DNA of 64,000 nucleotides from Trichocoleus sp. FACHB-46 (GTDB lineage: Bacteria; Cyanobacteriota; Cyanobacteriia; FACHB-46). The notes beneath the pieces are model-generated. The model had not been told where the DNA came from, did no database searches, and worked only from the letters and a program-made list of their open reading frames with translations. Where the stretch lies: NCBI RefSeq assembly GCF_014695385.1, contig NZ_JACJOD010000006.1, positions 310,001-374,000 on the forward strand. The letters run 5' to 3'. The translations under genes were made by a program, and so were the position numbers. This document shows, in pieces, positions 26,188 to 34,698 of this stretch (position 1 is the first letter of the stretch; every line of letters begins with the position of its first letter).

Positions 26188-27999
26188 TTAGGACTCCAGC
26201 ATTTGGAGTCGGTAGAGACTAGCGTATAAACCGCTGAGTTCGAGTAATTCGTCATGACTACCGGATTCTACTAGCTGACCGCGTTTGAGTACAAAGATGC
26301 GATCGACGTTGCGAATGGTGGAGAGTCGGTGAGCGATGATAATGGCGGTACGGCCTACGAGCAAACGGTCTAGTGCTTCTTGAATCAAAGCTTCGGTACT
26401 GACATCTAAACTAGCAGTCGCTTCGTCTAGCACCAAGATTTGAGGGCTCCGAATAGCCACGCGGGCAAAGGCTAGGAGCTGTTTCTGGCCTCCCGATAAG
26501 TTGGTGCCCCGTTCTCTCAAAATGGTGTCGTAGCCTTGAGGCAATTGCTCAATTAGTTTGGCGACATTGGTTCGCTCGGCGGCATCTTGGATATCTGCAA
26601 AAGGATAATCTTCGCCCAGAGAAATGTTGCCTTTGACATCTCCGGCGAAGAGGAAGCCGTCTTGCAGAATCACGCCAATGTGCTGACGCAACTCGTGTTG
26701 AGGCAAATTCCGAACGTCAATGCCATCGACCAAAATGCGGCCTTGAGTGGGTTCGTACAAGCGGCACAGCAGCCGAATAATCGAGCTTTTTCCGGCTCCA
26801 GTTGGGCCGACTAGAGCAATTTTCTCTCCAGGACGAATCGTGAAGTCCAGGTCTTTGAGCACGTACTCATCGTTTTTGTAAGCAAACCAGACGTGCTCGA
26901 AACGAATTTCCCCTCTAGTGGCAGCATCGGGGAGTTTGGGTGTGACTCCGACAGGATCACGAATCTCGATGGGTTCGTTCAAGATGTCGCTAATCCGTTC
27001 AACTGCGGTAAAACCCGATTGAATCGCTGTGAATTTTTCGGCAAATTGTCGCAGTGGATCAAAGAGGCGCTGGGCAAAGATCACGAAAGCCGAAAGTGTA
27101 CCTAGGGCTAAATTGCCTTGGAGAATCAAGGTGCCACCCAACCAAAGCACTGCCGCGATCGCCACGAGTGAGACCCATTCCAAGGTGGCCGAAACTGCCG
27201 AGTCGTAAAAAATGGTGCGATCTACTTCTTTGACATATCGCTGGTTAATATTTCGGAACAATTCCGAGTTGAATTTTTCCCGGCGAAACAGTTGCACCAC
27301 GCCGATGCCGACAATATTTTCTTGCAGCGTGGAGTTGAGGGCTGAGAGTTCTTCTCGTGCTTTGTAGTTGGCTTGGCGATACTCTTTCTGGAAGTAAATA
27401 ATTAGCCCGGTGACAGGCAACAGCATCACCACCAAAATTGCTGCTAGTTGCCATTGCAAACTGAACATGGCGATCGCGATCGCGACCATATTGAACAGAT
27501 CGCTGACAATGCCGACGGCTCCAGTGGCAAACACGTCACCCAAGGCTTCCACGTCGCTAGTAAGACGGGTGATTAAGCGACCTACGGGAGTGCGATCAAA
27601 GAAGCGCACCGCTAACGATGTGACATGATCGAACAGGTCATTCCGGATATCAGCCGTAATCTGCTGGCCCAAGTTCTGCACTAAATAGCCTTGGATCGAG
27701 TCCAAAACCAGGCGCACCACAATCGTCAGGAGCAGCAAACCCGCCAGGATATTGATGCCATCCAGAAGTGGCTGGTTTTGCAGAAAATCAAAAGTTGCTG
27801 GTTCTTGCTTAATAAAGGAAATCGCCTGCCCAATAATGATGGGTTGAATGGCTCCCGCGATCGCCAGCGGCACCAAAAGCACCGTAGAGGTGGCAAGCAA
27901 GCGACCACTGCGCCGAGCATAAGGCACTAATCTGAGAAACAGCCGCCAGTCATTTTCGCGCGATCGCCGCTGTTCCGTTCGAGGCAATGAACCAGCCAT
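26188..27999 (-). CDS. ABC exporter, fused permease and ATPase
   Basis: This 603-residue half-transporter of the MsbA/multidrug exporter type has an N-terminal six-helix membrane domain (about 30-340) and a C-terminal nucleotide-binding domain. Walker A is GPTGAGKSS near residue 398, the signature is LSGGQKQL near 505, and Walker B is ILVLDEATASLD. It would dimerise and export a lipid, peptide or drug-like compound. It lies downstream of hisG on the same strand with a 98-bp gap, an arrangement I recall from other cyanobacteria. The ATG at 27999 precedes a soluble elbow segment (RRSRENDWRLFLRLVPYARR), as is usual. Substrate unknown. Confidence 0.93.
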   Translation of the reverse strand: MAGSLPRTEQRRSRENDWRLFLRLVPYARRSGRLLATSTVLLVPLAIAGAIQPIIIGQAISFIKQEPATFDFLQNQPLLDGINILAGLLLLTIVVRLVLDSIQGYLVQNLGQQITADIRNDLFDHVTSLAVRFFDRTPVGRLITRLTSDVEALGDVFATGAVGIVSDLFNMVAIAIAMFSLQWQLAAILVVMLLPVTGLIIYFQKEYRQANYKAREELSALNSTLQENIVGIGVVQLFRREKFNSELFRNINQRYVKEVDRTIFYDSAVSATLEWVSLVAIAAVLWLGGTLILQGNLALGTLSAFVIFAQRLFDPLRQFAEKFTAIQSGFTAVERISDILNEPIEIRDPVGVTPKLPDAATRGEIRFEHVWFAYKNDEYVLKDLDFTIRPGEKIALVGPTGAGKSSIIRLLCRLYEPTQGRILVDGIDVRNLPQHELRQHIGVILQDGFLFAGDVKGNISLGEDYPFADIQDAAERTNVAKLIEQLPQGYDTILRERGTNLSGGQKQLLAFARVAIRSPQILVLDEATASLDVSTEALIQEALDRLLVGRTAIIIAHRLSTIRNVDRIFVLKRGQLVESGSHDELLELSGLYASLYRLQMLES

Positions 28000-28097
28000 G
28001 CTAAGACCTAAACGTTAAGTTCCAGAAAAGGGCAAGTCCCTCCAATGTAGCGCGGTCGAGCCTGCCACAAATTTAGCTGAGGCAATGAACTCAAAGG

Positions 28098-28742
28098 CTA
28101 AGCGCTAACTAAGCTGGCAGCCCGCAACTTCTCAATCCAATCGTGGAGGTTGCCTGTATTGGTGCGGTAGCTGAGAGGATGGGCGATCAGCCGGGCGGTA
28201 CTCTCAAACAAAATATCAGTTTCAATTAAGCCGTTTTCGCGCAGCGTCTTGCCACTAGAAACCAAATCTACGATCGCCTCAGACATGCCTGTAATCGGTC
28301 CTAGCTCTACCGAACCGTAGAGCGGAATGATTTCTACGGGCAAATCTAAACTTTGGAAATAATCGTGGGCGCAGTGGACAAACTTAGACGCAACCCGGCT
28401 GTTAGGTGACAATTCCAAAGCCGAACGGTAAGGACTCGATGCTTTCACCGCTACCGAGAGGCGGCAATAGCCAAACTTCAAGTCAATTAGTTGAGCCACC
28501 TGCGGCTTTTTCTCACGTAGCACGTCATAACCCACAATGCCTAAGTGTGCCTGCCCATACTCCACATACACCGGAACATCCTGCGCCCGGACCAATAATG
28601 CTTTGGCGGTGTTTGTTGGGTCTGAAATTTGCAATTGGCGATTGGCCGAGTCCAGAAAAGCACTAAAGTCGAGTCCAACCGATTGCAGCAGACGGATAGC
28701 ATCCTTGAGCAGGGCACCTTTGGGTAATGCGACGGTAATCAT
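28098..28742 (-). CDS. hisG: ATP phosphoribosyltransferase, short form
   Basis: This 214-residue enzyme catalyses the first committed step of histidine synthesis, ATP + PRPP to phosphoribosyl-ATP. The N-terminus [15 protein letters not shown] and the motifs [14 protein letters not shown] and [18 protein letters not shown] (PRPP-binding loop) are typical. The length is that of the short HisG form, which needs the HisRS-like regulatory subunit HisZ; that subunit is not in this window. The ATG at 28742 is preceded by GAAACGTTC with no strong ribosome site. It diverges from the response regulator at 28817. Confidence 0.95.
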   Translation of the reverse strand: MITVALPKGALLKDAIRLLQSVGLDFSAFLDSANRQLQISDPTNTAKALLVRAQDVPVYVEYGQAHLGIVGYDVLREKKPQVAQLIDLKFGYCRLSVAVKASSPYRSALELSPNSRVASKFVHCAHDYFQSLDLPVEIIPLYGSVELGPITGMSEAIVDLVSSGKTLRENGLIETDILFESTARLIAHPLSYRTNTGNLHDWIEKLRAASLVSA

Positions 28743-28816
28743 AGAAACGTTCAGCGTGCAGCGGTCAGCAGGATAATAATAGCTGAAAGCTGATCGCGAA
28801 TTGCTGTTGGTTGCTC

Positions 28817-29512
28817 ATGCGAATTCTATTAGTAGATGATGAAGTAGAACTTACCGATCCGCTGAGCCATGTTTTGCGACGAGAAGGATACGGTGTTGAT
28901 GTAGCCTATGACGGAGCCGCAGGGGGAAATTTGGCAACGCAGGGGCACTACGATTTGCTGATTCTGGACTGGATGTTGCCACAGCAAACGGGCTTAGAGA
29001 TTTGCCAGAAGTTGCGATCGCAAGGCGACACCACCCCAGTTTTGTTTCTCACCGCCAAAGACACCCTAGACGATCGCGTCCAAGGCTTAGATGCAGGAGC
29101 CGATGACTATCTCATCAAACCCTTTGAACTGCGAGAACTGCTAGCTCGCGTACGGGCTCTACTCCGTCGCCCCGCCACCCTAGAACCCACCACCGCACCC
29201 TCCCGCCTGCGAGTCGAAGATTTAGAACTCGATCGCGAAAACCAGTTAGCGTACCGCCAAGGTCGCTCGATCGATCTCTCCGAAAAGGAAAGCCAATTGT
29301 TGGAATACCTGATGCGGCATCCAGGCCAATTGCTCACCCACCAACAAATCCACGAATATCTCTGGGGTGACACCGACCAAAAACCAGGCAGCAACGTCCT
29401 AGCCGCTCAGATTCGCCTCCTCCGCCGCAAAATCGAAGCCGAAAACGAACCCCCCCTCATCCACACCGTCTACGGTCGAGGCTACCGCTTCGGCTCAAGC
29501 TCAGAGAACTAA
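28817..29512 (+). CDS. OmpR/PhoB-type response regulator (RppA-like)
   Basis: This 231-residue two-component DNA-binding regulator has a receiver domain (1-120) with the acidic pair D7-D8, phospho-acceptor D51 (LLILDWMLP) and the conserved Lys in LIKPFE near 101. The winged-helix domain (about 135-228) contains LSEKESQLLEYL and HTVYGRGYRFG. Sequence style is close to cyanobacterial RppA, which with RppB links redox and metal signals to photosynthesis genes, but I cannot assign orthology. ATG 28817 is preferred over TTG 28811. No sensor kinase follows directly; the nearest are at 30431-34656. Confidence 0.92.
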   Translation: MRILLVDDEVELTDPLSHVLRREGYGVDVAYDGAAGGNLATQGHYDLLILDWMLPQQTGLEICQKLRSQGDTTPVLFLTAKDTLDDRVQGLDAGADDYLIKPFELRELLARVRALLRRPATLEPTTAPSRLRVEDLELDRENQLAYRQGRSIDLSEKESQLLEYLMRHPGQLLTHQQIHEYLWGDTDQKPGSNVLAAQIRLLRRKIEAENEPPLIHTVYGRGYRFGSSSEN

Positions 29513-29542
29513 GTCTAGCTTGAGACAGCCTTGCACTCTGGA

Positions 29543-29587
29543 GGGGGTTTGGGGGACGCAGCTGTCCCTCAATTGGGGGTTTGGGGG
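29543..29587 (+). other. Potential G-quadruplex / GGGGGTTTGGGGG repeat
   Basis: Four G5 tracts at 29543, 29551, 29575 and 29583 arise from a duplicated GGGGGTTTGGGGGA unit. Each unit runs into a short inverted repeat (for example GGGAGAATCTCCC). It lies between the convergent response regulator and SGNH hydrolase genes. Confidence 0.6.
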
Positions 29588-29655
29588 AGAATCTCCCAAG
29601 GGTCGGTTTCAGAGATCCTGAGCGTGTCACAGAGAATCGTGTCATAAACCAATGT

Positions 29656-30270
29656 TTAGCCCCGATCAGGAAACCAACCCCGCCAAGCCGACCAACTCTG
29701 CACCAACTCCGCCAACTCCGCATAACCCGCCGCTCTCGGATGTGCCCCATCATTGACGATCGCCTCTGAAATCCAAACCTCAGAATTTCGCAGTGGACCC
29801 GCAATTTCCAAAAACGGCACCTCAAGCCCCTGACAAAGCGCACCTAACTGCCCTGACAGATCAATAATTCTTTGATTTTGCTCAGCATCAGCTATCGGGG
29901 GTGGCCCTACCATCAACACAGGCAACGATCGCCGTGCTTCAGTCAAAATCTGACGCGCATTTTTGATCGAGTCACTGGGATCAACGCGCGGCTTACCATT
30001 TTCGATCGTGGTATCGTTCACCCCAAACGAAAAGACCACTCGGCGATCGCAACTTGCTGGAAGACGACGCTCTACTTCTTGCTGCCAGCGATCGCGAATA
30101 TCCGCACTAGTCTCACGCCGAATGCCTAGGTTGTAGTAAGTGACGTTGTAGTTATTATGACTAGCCGCAGCGCAGATTCTACCCGTCCAACCTAGGCATT
30201 CTGGGTCGCCAGTGCCATTGACGAAGGAGTCTCCGACAAAACAAATTCGGATATCAGCTTGATCGGCCAT
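29656..30270 (-). CDS. SGNH/GDSL-type lipase/esterase
   Basis: This 204-residue single-domain SGNH hydrolase shows block I FVGDSFVNG (Ser about 14), block II Gly in YYNLGIRRETS, block III FSFGVNDTT (Asn), and block V DGAHPRAAGY (Asp, His near 180). It has no signal peptide, so it is probably cytoplasmic. The likely activity is hydrolysis of a small ester, such as an acyl chain or an O-acetyl group. It is a distant relative of the SGNH domains in the RTX proteins at 9.9-15.2 kb, not a close copy. The ATG at 30270 fits the family start. Confidence 0.88.
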   Translation of the reverse strand: MADQADIRICFVGDSFVNGTGDPECLGWTGRICAAASHNNYNVTYYNLGIRRETSADIRDRWQQEVERRLPASCDRRVVFSFGVNDTTIENGKPRVDPSDSIKNARQILTEARRSLPVLMVGPPPIADAEQNQRIIDLSGQLGALCQGLEVPFLEIAGPLRNSEVWISEAIVNDGAHPRAAGYAELAELVQSWSAWRGWFPDRG

Positions 30271-30430
30271 GGTTATGAAAGGAAGTCTAAGCTTTGGGTA
30301 AAACGGTCAGGCCACAGGTTTTCTCAAAACTAGAAAGTAACAATAAATACAGATTTTCTTAATTGTGAGGATGTTTTTTGACAGGGTGGGAACCATAGAA
30401 ACACATCCTGACTTCAGTGGTCGCTGAGCT

Positions 30431-33253
30431 ATGTTGTCTGATTCTATACCGAACGCCGTAGTTAAGGCCTCTGGAAAAGTTCCGCTCAGGACAGTTCTGG
30501 TAGTTCCATTCATCCTGCAGATTTTTGTAGCGGTGGGGCTGACAGGGTACTTATCACTGCGAAACGGACAAAAAGCGGTGAATGAGTTGGCAACCCGATT
30601 AGAAACAGAGGTGAGTAATCGCGTCAATCAGCACCTCGATAATTATGCGGCCACCACTCGGTATCTGACTCAAATCGATGGCGAACAAATTGATTTAGGT
30701 CTACTGAATCCAGCAGACGCTGACCGCTTGGCGCAATTTTTCTCTAAACAGGTAAAAATTTATAACGTTGGCTACATTCTGTACGGTTCTAAAACAGGAG
30801 AATTCATCGCCTCTGGGTACTATCGCGAGTCTTCAATTCCGAAGCATGGCAACCCCGATATCAGTCTAGTATTGCCAAAGCGCTACGGCAGCACAGACCT
30901 GTATAACTATGCGACGAATGACCAAGGTCAACCAGTCCAATCCTTTCCAGGCACCAAAGATTACCAATATCAAAAAGAAGGCTGGTATGCCAAAGGCGTT
31001 GAAACGGGTAAGCCAGGATGGAGTGAAATTTACCAATGGGAAACTAACTCGTATCCCCTGTCGATCGCGACCAGTCGTCCGATTTATGACAAAACGGGCC
31101 AGCTGATTGGTAGTGTTGGCGTAGAGCAGCGGTTATCTCAAATTGGAGATTTCCTACGACAAATCCAAGTCAGCCAGTCCAGCAAAATTTTCATTTTGGA
31201 AACTAATGGTTTCTTGGTCGCAAGCTCCAGCGATCGCCCTGTCTTCTCCGTGGTAAATGAGAAGCCGCAAAGACTGCGAGGTGTAGAAAGCCCAGACACT
31301 CTCATCCAAGCCACCTCTAAATATTTAGGCGATCGCTTTGGTGACCTGAAAACAATTCAAAATCAGCATCAGCTAGACTTCCGACTAAACGGCCAGCGTC
31401 AGTTTGTCCAGGTGAACCGTTGGCAGGATGAGTGGGGCTTAGATTGGCTCGTCGTAGTTGCCATGCCCGAATCAGATTTCATGGGCCAAATCAATGCCAA
31501 TACTATCAACACGATTTGGCTTTGCCTTGGTGCGTTGGGGTTGGCTACGCTCCTGGGGATCTACACCTCTCGGTGGATCACCCGACCGATTTTGCGACTC
31601 AGTCAAGCTTCAGAGGCGATCGCCCAGGGTGAACTTGACCAAAAAATCGAGGTTTCTGGAGTCAAAGAACTTACTGTTCTGGCTCAATCTTTCAATCGCA
31701 TGGCCCAACAACTACGAGACTCCTTTAAAGCGCTAGAAAATACCAACCAAGCCTTAGAACAGCGAGTGGAAGAGCGCACCGCAGAACTCAAGAATGCCAA
31801 AGAAGTCGCCGACAGCGCCAACAAAGCCAAGAGCGAGTTCCTCACCAACATGAGCCACGAGCTACGCACTCCCCTCAATGGTATTCTCGGCTACACCCAA
31901 ATCCTCCAGCGCACCGAATCCATGACCGATAAGGGGCGCAAAGGCATCAGCATTATTCATCAGTGTGGCTCTCACTTGTTGATGCTAATCAACGACATCC
32001 TCGATTTAGCCAAAATTGAAGCTCGAAAAATGGATTTGAGTCATAGCAAATTCCATTTTCCGTCCTTCCTCCAAGGCATTGCCGAAATTTGTCGAATTCG
32101 GGCAGAGCAGAAACAAATCGCCTTTGTTTATCAGCCAGATGCAGAGTTGCCAACTGGGATTCGAGCTGATGAAAAGCGACTACGCCAAGTACTGATCAAC
32201 CTGCTGGGAAATGCCATCAAGTTTACTGATAGCGGCAAGGTGACTTTTCGGGTGGAAGTGCAAGCCATACCAGGAGCTAACAGCCACGCGGCAAAACTCA
32301 AGACCGATGCCTCTCCTTGGCGAATTCGCTTCCTCGTAGAAGACACAGGCGTAGGGATGACGCCAGAGCAAGTGAAGAAAATCTTCCTACCCTTCGAGCA
32401 AGTGGGAGATGTCAGAAAGCAATCTGAAGGCACTGGGCTGGGCTTGGCAATCAGCCAAAAAATTGTGGGATTGATGGGTAGTAGCCTGGAAGTACAAAGC
32501 AACTTTGGCCGAGGCAGCAAATTTTGGTTTGATGCAGATCTGCCCGAAGCCAAAAATTGGGCCGCTGCTGCTAGGACAGCTCAGCAAGGCACGATTGTAG
32601 GTTATCAGGGAGCCAGACGCAAAATCCTAGTCATTGACGATCGCTGGGAAAATCGTTCTGTTTTAGCGAGCCTACTAGAACCAATCGGTTTCGAGGTGAT
32701 TGAAGCAAACAATGGCCAAGAAGGATTAGATACAGCAGTTGCTATACGTCCTGACCTGATCGTCACCGACTTAGTTATGCCAGTCATGGATGGCTTTGAA
32801 ATGCTTAGACATTTACGGCAGCTCTCTCAGTTCAGAAATATAGCTGTGATTGCTTCTTCCGCGAGTGCTTTTGAGACGGATGAATATAGGAGCGTGACAG
32901 CGGGTGCGAATGAATTTTTACCCAAGCCGATTCAGACTGAAACCTTATTGCAATGGATACAACACTATCTAGAACTGGAATGGATTTATGACCATAAGCT
33001 GGATCAGCTAGGTGCAACCGTCGATCCAGCTGAGAGTATAGATTCAACCTGGAAACCCCCAGCCGCAGAAGGATTGCAACACCTACACCAACTGTTAGCG
33101 ATGGGAGATCTGGACGGCATTGTAGAGACAGCTCAGCGACTAGAACAGGCCGATCCTCAACTGGTTCCCTTTGCCCGCAAAGTAGCGGAGCTAGCTGAAG
33201 GCTGCGAACTAAACGCACTCACGACTTTGCTCAAGCAGTCCATGCCAGAGTGA
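30431..33253 (+). CDS. Membrane hybrid sensor histidine kinase with receiver domain
   Basis: This 940-residue sensor has membrane helix 1 (about 20-42), an extracytoplasmic dCache-like sensing domain (about 45-345), membrane helix 2 ([17 protein letters not shown], about 357-375), HAMP (about 378-430), a coiled coil, and HisKA with phospho-acceptor H476 ([11 protein letters not shown]). The ATPase domain has DTGVGMTP and GTGLGLAIS. The receiver has DD near 738 and D780 (IVTDLVMP). The C-terminal tail (about 865-940) is helical. Its stop overlaps the ATG of the next kinase, so the two are almost certainly co-expressed and may form one relay. The signal is unknown; dCache domains often bind small molecules. 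Confidence 0.95.
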   Translation: MLSDSIPNAVVKASGKVPLRTVLVVPFILQIFVAVGLTGYLSLRNGQKAVNELATRLETEVSNRVNQHLDNYAATTRYLTQIDGEQIDLGLLNPADADRLAQFFSKQVKIYNVGYILYGSKTGEFIASGYYRESSIPKHGNPDISLVLPKRYGSTDLYNYATNDQGQPVQSFPGTKDYQYQKEGWYAKGVETGKPGWSEIYQWETNSYPLSIATSRPIYDKTGQLIGSVGVEQRLSQIGDFLRQIQVSQSSKIFILETNGFLVASSSDRPVFSVVNEKPQRLRGVESPDTLIQATSKYLGDRFGDLKTIQNQHQLDFRLNGQRQFVQVNRWQDEWGLDWLVVVAMPESDFMGQINANTINTIWLCLGALGLATLLGIYTSRWITRPILRLSQASEAIAQGELDQKIEVSGVKELTVLAQSFNRMAQQLRDSFKALENTNQALEQRVEERTAELKNAKEVADSANKAKSEFLTNMSHELRTPLNGILGYTQILQRTESMTDKGRKGISIIHQCGSHLLMLINDILDLAKIEARKMDLSHSKFHFPSFLQGIAEICRIRAEQKQIAFVYQPDAELPTGIRADEKRLRQVLINLLGNAIKFTDSGKVTFRVEVQAIPGANSHAAKLKTDASPWRIRFLVEDTGVGMTPEQVKKIFLPFEQVGDVRKQSEGTGLGLAISQKIVGLMGSSLEVQSNFGRGSKFWFDADLPEAKNWAAAARTAQQGTIVGYQGARRKILVIDDRWENRSVLASLLEPIGFEVIEANNGQEGLDTAVAIRPDLIVTDLVMPVMDGFEMLRHLRQLSQFRNIAVIASSASAFETDEYRSVTAGANEFLPKPIQTETLLQWIQHYLELEWIYDHKLDQLGATVDPAESIDSTWKPPAAEGLQHLHQLLAMGDLDGIVETAQRLEQADPQLVPFARKVAELAEGCELNALTTLLKQSMPE

Positions 33254-34656
33254 TGCCCCAGACTGCTGACTTAAATTCATATTGCCGCTTTAACAGCTTC
33301 ACTTTTAACAAACACTGCTTATCAGCTATGTATGACCAATCGACCGGATTCATTTTGATTGTGGATGACAACTCCACCAACTTGTCGGTGTTGTCTCAAG
33401 CACTCAAACAAGTAGGTCTAAAAGTGCGGGTAGCAATGGATGGAGTCAGCGCCATTAATATTGCTCAGCAACAATTACCCGAACTCATTTTGTTAGATAT
33501 TCAAATGCCAGGAATAGATGGCTTTGAAACTTGTACTCGCTTGAAAGCTGATCCGTCTACCCAAGCGATTCCCGTGATTTTTATGACGGCTCTGGCGGAT
33601 AGTGAAAGTAAGGTGAAGGGCCTGTCACTAGGGGCAGTAGACTACATCACCAAACCCTTTGAAGAGCAGGAGGTGATGGCTAGGGTCAATATTCATTTAC
33701 AACTGCGGCAACTGACGAAAGCTTTAGAAGAGAAAAATGCTCAACTTCAGCACTCAACAGAAGTGCTAGAGGAGCGGGTAACAGAGCGAACTGCTGAACT
33801 CTCTAATGCTTTACAAGATTTGCAACGCTCCCAAGTGCAACTGGTGCAGAGTGAAAAAATGTCTGCCTTGGGGCAACTAGTCGCGGGTATTGCTCACGAA
33901 CTGAACAATCCCATCGGCTGTATTGTCAGCAACTTGGCACCAGCGTTTGAGTATGTCACTGAGATCACGAAGGTTATTGAGTTTTATCAGCAGGCTTGTC
34001 CTGAAGCGGCTTTGCAGTTGAAGCAAACCTTAGGCGATATTGACGTTGAGTTTGCATTAGAGGATTTGCCAAAGCTGCTCCATTCTATGAAGTTGAGTAC
34101 AGAGAGAATTAAAGACATCTCAATTTCTTTGAGAACTTTTTCTCGCTCGGATGCCACCGTGAAAATGCGAGCTGATTTACATGATGGCTTAGAGAGCACC
34201 TTAACGATTTTGCGCCACCGCTTGAAGGCTGGGAGTGTGCGAGTAGCGGGTAAGGAGCATCACCGTCCTGCCATTGAGGTGGTTAAGCACTACGGTGAAT
34301 TACCTCCGGTGGAATGTTATCTAGGGCTACTCAACCAAGTGTTTATGAACATTCTGGCCAATGCAATTGATGCTTTGGAGGAAGCGCTACCCGCTACACC
34401 CCAGATCTTGATTCAAACCGTTCTGGTTGAGCAGCAGATTGTTGTTTATATCTCTGACAACGGAGCGGGGATGCCGCCAGAGTTGCAGCCAAGAGCTTTT
34501 CAGACATTCTTCACGACCAAAGCCGTGGGTAAGGGTACAGGTTTAGGATTGTCGATCGCTCGGCAAATTGTGGAAGAAAAACACGCAGGCCATTTGAGTT
34601 TCACTTCTGAACCTGGTCAAGGAACGAAGTTTGCGATCGCCTTGCCCCTCAGTTGA
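33253..34656 (+). CDS. Response regulator-histidine kinase hybrid
   Basis: This soluble protein of 467 residues has an N-terminal receiver (D82 in LILLDIQMPG, K in ITKPFE), a coiled coil (EERVTERTAELSNALQDL), HisKA with H215 in IAHELNNPIG, and an ATPase domain with NILANAIDAL, DNGAGMP and GKGTGLGLSIA. A receiver ahead of the kinase is typical of intermediate relay kinases, so it probably receives phosphate from the upstream hybrid kinase. The ATG at 33253 overlaps the upstream stop (TGATG); a start at 33328 (MYDQSTGFILIVDD) would remove 25 non-conserved residues and is a real alternative. No output regulator follows, since the next gene is convergent. Confidence 0.93.
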   Translation: MPQTADLNSYCRFNSFTFNKHCLSAMYDQSTGFILIVDDNSTNLSVLSQALKQVGLKVRVAMDGVSAINIAQQQLPELILLDIQMPGIDGFETCTRLKADPSTQAIPVIFMTALADSESKVKGLSLGAVDYITKPFEEQEVMARVNIHLQLRQLTKALEEKNAQLQHSTEVLEERVTERTAELSNALQDLQRSQVQLVQSEKMSALGQLVAGIAHELNNPIGCIVSNLAPAFEYVTEITKVIEFYQQACPEAALQLKQTLGDIDVEFALEDLPKLLHSMKLSTERIKDISISLRTFSRSDATVKMRADLHDGLESTLTILRHRLKAGSVRVAGKEHHRPAIEVVKHYGELPPVECYLGLLNQVFMNILANAIDALEEALPATPQILIQTVLVEQQIVVYISDNGAGMPPELQPRAFQTFFTTKAVGKGTGLGLSIARQIVEEKHAGHLSFTSEPGQGTKFAIALPLS

Positions 34657-34698
34657 AACCAAGCTTTTTCTCCTCAGCCAATTCTAGGAGTAATGGGT

